Shown: piece after piece, positions 29,158 to 30,691 of the stretch
How the letters are laid out: each line of letters starts with the position of its first letter
Numbering within the stretch: the first letter of the stretch is position 1
Virus record (IMG/VR): IMGVR_UViG_3300025889_000610
Coordinates: 1 to 30,691 of that record
Direction: 5' to 3' (one strand)
Length of the DNA stretch: 30,691 bases
From: a virus
Notes under the pieces: model-generated
Told to the model about the DNA's origin: nothing
The model's input: the letters and a program-made list of their open reading frames with translations, nothing else
Database searches by the model: none
Made by a program: the position numbers and the translations under genes

Positions 29158-29666
29158 CCTTTAGATGCCTGAACGGTTTGATCGCCCTGGTAGCGCCCGG
29201 TCACTGAATAGTCGTTATTCGGCAGGAGTGACATCTTGTGGAACACAATCTGCGCAATCCGCATTCCTGGCCAAAGCGGCACAGGGTGAAGTACACGAGC
29301 ATTCACGAGTTCGAGCGTGAGGCGGCCCTCATAGCCCGGGTCGATGTACCCGGCCATAAGGTGTTCGATCCCTTCTCGCGCCCGACTGGACTTAAGCGCG
29401 AGTTGCCCCGCAACAACGTTTGGGACCTTGAACTGCTCCAGCGTTTCCGCCAGTACGAACTCGCGTGGCTGGAGCATGAACGGCGCTTCCTTCGTATGCC
29501 CAGCGATCGAGAAAGGCTGTAGCTCGGAAGTCTGCTTGTCCTCAATCAGGAGATTCTCGCCAAGCCTTACGTCCAAGCTGGCCGGATTGACCAGCGTTGG
29601 ATCGTAAGGATTGACCATCCCCCTTTTGCTGAGACAAACAATCTCGTAATCAGGAAGGATTCCCAT
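29154..29666 (-). CDS. dcd: dCTP deaminase-like protein (Dcd/DUT family)
   Basis: 170 aa. Family motifs: N-P-A-S-L-D-V-R-L-G (27-36), S93-S-R-A-R97-E-G, G-Y-I-D-P-G-Y-E-G (106-114), T-L-E119-L and P-L-W-P-G-M-R-I-A-Q-I-V-F. E119 aligns with catalytic Glu138 and R97 with Arg115 of E. coli Dcd (one residue shorter between them), which favours deamination of dCTP to dUTP over a pure dUTPase. The C-terminal G-R-Y-Q-G-D-Q is the lid-like motif. It would raise dTTP precursor levels for phage replication. A bifunctional deaminase-diphosphatase cannot be excluded. Confidence 0.87.
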   Translation of the reverse strand: MGILPDYEIVCLSKRGMVNPYDPTLVNPASLDVRLGENLLIEDKQTSELQPFSIAGHTKEAPFMLQPREFVLAETLEQFKVPNVVAGQLALKSSRAREGIEHLMAGYIDPGYEGRLTLELVNARVLHPVPLWPGMRIAQIVFHKMSLLPNNDYSVTGRYQGDQTVQASKG

Positions 29667-29672
29667 TCCGCC

Positions 29673-30041
29673 TCAAACGTTGACGGAGACGGGAGTTGCA
29701 TCCTGCTGGATCGAGACGTGCTTCCAGGTCAGGCCGTACTTGATGCTGTAGATCACGTTGGCGGCCACGCCGTAATCCCGAGCAATCTTGGCAGCGGACT
29801 CACCAGCCTCAAGACGAGACTTAATGGTGACGACCTTGGTTTCGTTCAGGATGTTGCGACGCCCCCGGCGGGTGCGGCTGGTTGCCTTGGGCTTGGCGGC
29901 GACAGTGGCCTTAGCCACCGGGGCACTAGCAGGCTTGGAATCCAGAGAGACACTTACGGAACCACCAAGAATCGACTGGAGCTTCGAGAGAGTTTCAGTC
30001 AGTTCCTTGTGTTGAGAGTCAGAAAGGATGTGCATTTGCAT
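29673..30041 (-). CDS. Helix-turn-helix DNA-binding protein
   Basis: 122 aa, ATG 30041. The N-terminal ~30 residues are helical (SQHKELTETLSKLQSILGG) and may dimerise. A low-complexity Ala/Pro/Lys linker is followed by T-R-R-G-R-R-N. Residues ~70-112 form a HTH: V-V-T-I-K-S-R-L-E-A-G-E-S-A-A-K-I-A-R-D-Y-G-V-A-A-N-V-I-Y-S-I. They end W-K-H-V, a pattern seen in phage DNA-binding proteins and in DNA-recognition modules of homing endonucleases. It is probably an early gene regulator. The Arg-rich segment before the HTH would add DNA-backbone contacts. Confidence 0.75.
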   Translation of the reverse strand: MQMHILSDSQHKELTETLSKLQSILGGSVSVSLDSKPASAPVAKATVAAKPKATSRTRRGRRNILNETKVVTIKSRLEAGESAAKIARDYGVAANVIYSIKYGLTWKHVSIQQDATPVSVNV

Positions 30042-30075
30042 GGGTTGGAACGTGGGGACTTTAGTGCAGAGGGAG

Positions 30076-30330
30076 CTATTTGGTTAGCTCGATCTGAATG
30101 GCTGCCTGAAAGTAGCCAGCCATCTTCATGCGGCGGTACTCGCCTTTGGCATCGTCGGTCTGCTTGTCTTCAAGCAGCTCATACCGATGCCTGGATTCAT
30201 TGAGTGCCGAGCGGGTGTCGATGTTGAGCATATTCAGCTCATCATCCGAGAGCTTGTCCAGCTCATTGAGATAGACGACCCGATTCAACAGAAACGAGCG
30301 ATAGAAGGGAATCAGTGTGCTTTCAGTCAT
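30076..30330 (-). CDS. Hypothetical protein (84 aa), leftward
   Basis: ATG 30330 is chosen over the TTG at 30333. It lies 3 nt after the stop of the preceding gene. Mostly helical and charged, with L-N-E-L-D-K-L-S-D-D-E-L-N-M-L-N-I-D and R-H-R-Y-E-L-L-E-D-K-Q-T-D-D-A-K. No family is recognised. It is followed by a 34-nt gap and the HTH gene. It is probably an early accessory protein, but nothing shows its function. Confidence 0.6.
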   Translation of the reverse strand: MTESTLIPFYRSFLLNRVVYLNELDKLSDDELNMLNIDTRSALNESRHRYELLEDKQTDDAKGEYRRMKMAGYFQAAIQIELTK

Positions 30331-30333
30331 CAA

Positions 30334-30519
30334 TCAGCCGAAGTAGTCCTGTCGTTTTTCTTCGACCCAAGCATCGTATGCGGCACGATCAGCGAACTCG
30401 TGCTTGAAGCAGTCGGGCACGGCCAGGTCAGTCCGACGCTTCTGCTGGCGCAGTTCGCGCAGATCGTTCCAGTTGTACCCGCGTGATTGGCGGTAGTAGT
30501 CGGCGTACCAGTCAGTCAT
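30334..30519 (-). CDS. Hypothetical protein (61 aa), leftward
   Basis: ATG 30519 overlaps the stop of the preceding gene (ATGA). Rich in aromatic and charged residues (T-D-W-Y-A-D-Y-Y-R-Q-S-R-G-Y-N-W, then H-E-F-A-D-R-A-A-Y-D-A-W-V-E-E-K-R). No cysteine cluster or membrane segment. The family is not recognised. Tight overlap on both sides shows it is part of the same leftward operon. Confidence 0.6.
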   Translation of the reverse strand: MTDWYADYYRQSRGYNWNDLRELRQQKRRTDLAVPDCFKHEFADRAAYDAWVEEKRQDYFG

Positions 30520-30691
30520 GCGAAAAAATTGGGGTCTTGGTGTTTTAAGCGGGTGAGATCAGTAAGTCTCAGTTTGAGAATCTCGTGGATGGCAGCGCTG
30601 GCGAGTTTGCTGGAGCAAATCGTGTCGCTGGTGGTGAAAACGTAGATGAGGTGGCGGTAAAGCTGGGTCAGGGTGCGGACCTTGACCCAGT
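30516..30691 (-). CDS. Unknown leftward gene, C-terminal part
   Basis: An open frame runs from the right edge to TGA 30516-30518, overlapping the next start. The visible 57 residues include W-V-K-V-R-T-L-T-Q-L-Y-R-H-L-I-Y-V-F and I-H-E-I-L-K-L-R-L-T-D-L-T-R-L-K-H. This is a basic, helical C-terminus and no family is recognised. The start and most of the gene lie outside the window. A perfect inverted repeat (CTGGGTCA 30663-30670, TGACCCAG 30683-30690) falls inside this coding stretch. Confidence 0.55.
   Translation of the reverse strand, partial: WVKVRTLTQLYRHLIYVFTTSDTICSSKLASAAIHEILKLRLTDLTRLKHQDPNFFA

Noticed and set aside
30663-30690. Perfect 8-bp inverted repeat CTGGGTCA / TGACCCAG
   Set aside because: It lies within an open coding frame at the window edge with a GC-rich 12-nt loop and no T-tract. 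It is not enough to call a regulatory site.

Overview
The window is most of the genome of a tailed double-stranded DNA phage with a long, non-contractile, lambda-like tail (siphovirus). No host chromosomal genes, integrase, repressor, tRNA, IS element or CRISPR array are visible. The host is inferred, not proven, to be a cyanobacterium, probably a Synechococcus/Cyanobium-type organism. The grounds are a set of small proteins and tail proteins (at 529, 17513, 20722, 21288, 21961 and 22910) whose sequences I associate with cyanophages and similar aquatic phages, a GC-rich coding style, and few strong Shine-Dalgarno sequences.

Plus strand, 1-24.6 kb, late genes. The window opens inside the large terminase. 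Small basic proteins, an unknown structural-looking protein and the tail tube protein follow. Next come a DUF4055-type portal, a coiled-coil scaffold and the major capsid protein, closed by a strong terminator at 5607-5630. The head-tail connector block (5668-7563) leads to the tail assembly chaperone pair, which appears to be joined by a +1 frameshift, and then to the 1152-aa tape measure protein. A complete lambda-type tail-tip block follows (M, L, K, I and J equivalents), then two tail-fibre-like proteins, a fibre-assembly-like protein, several tiny membrane proteins and a two-domain endolysin (glucosaminidase plus C39-like peptidase). An HNH endonuclease gene lies on the opposite strand inside the lysis block.

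Minus strand, 30.7-24.6 kb, early/replication genes running leftward. In transcription order these are a partial unknown gene, two small unknown genes, a helix-turn-helix protein, a dCTP-deaminase-like protein, a DUF3310 protein, a non-coding stretch with a bidirectional terminator, a small HTH protein, two tandem cysteine-rich paralogues, a family A DNA polymerase with a 3'-5' exonuclease domain, and a run of small early proteins. The two arms converge and overlap by 9 bp at 24597-24605.

The genes fit a lytic life cycle: dNTP supply and replication on one arm, packaging, virion assembly and lysis on the other. The most noteworthy points are the probable +1 frameshift in the tail chaperone gene, a shared TAGACT-plus-hairpin element in front of the tail tube and tape measure genes, the tail tube gene lying upstream of the portal, the antisense HNH gene that seems to have rewritten the end of its neighbour, and the duplicated metal-binding proteins. 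None is proven novel from sequence reading alone.
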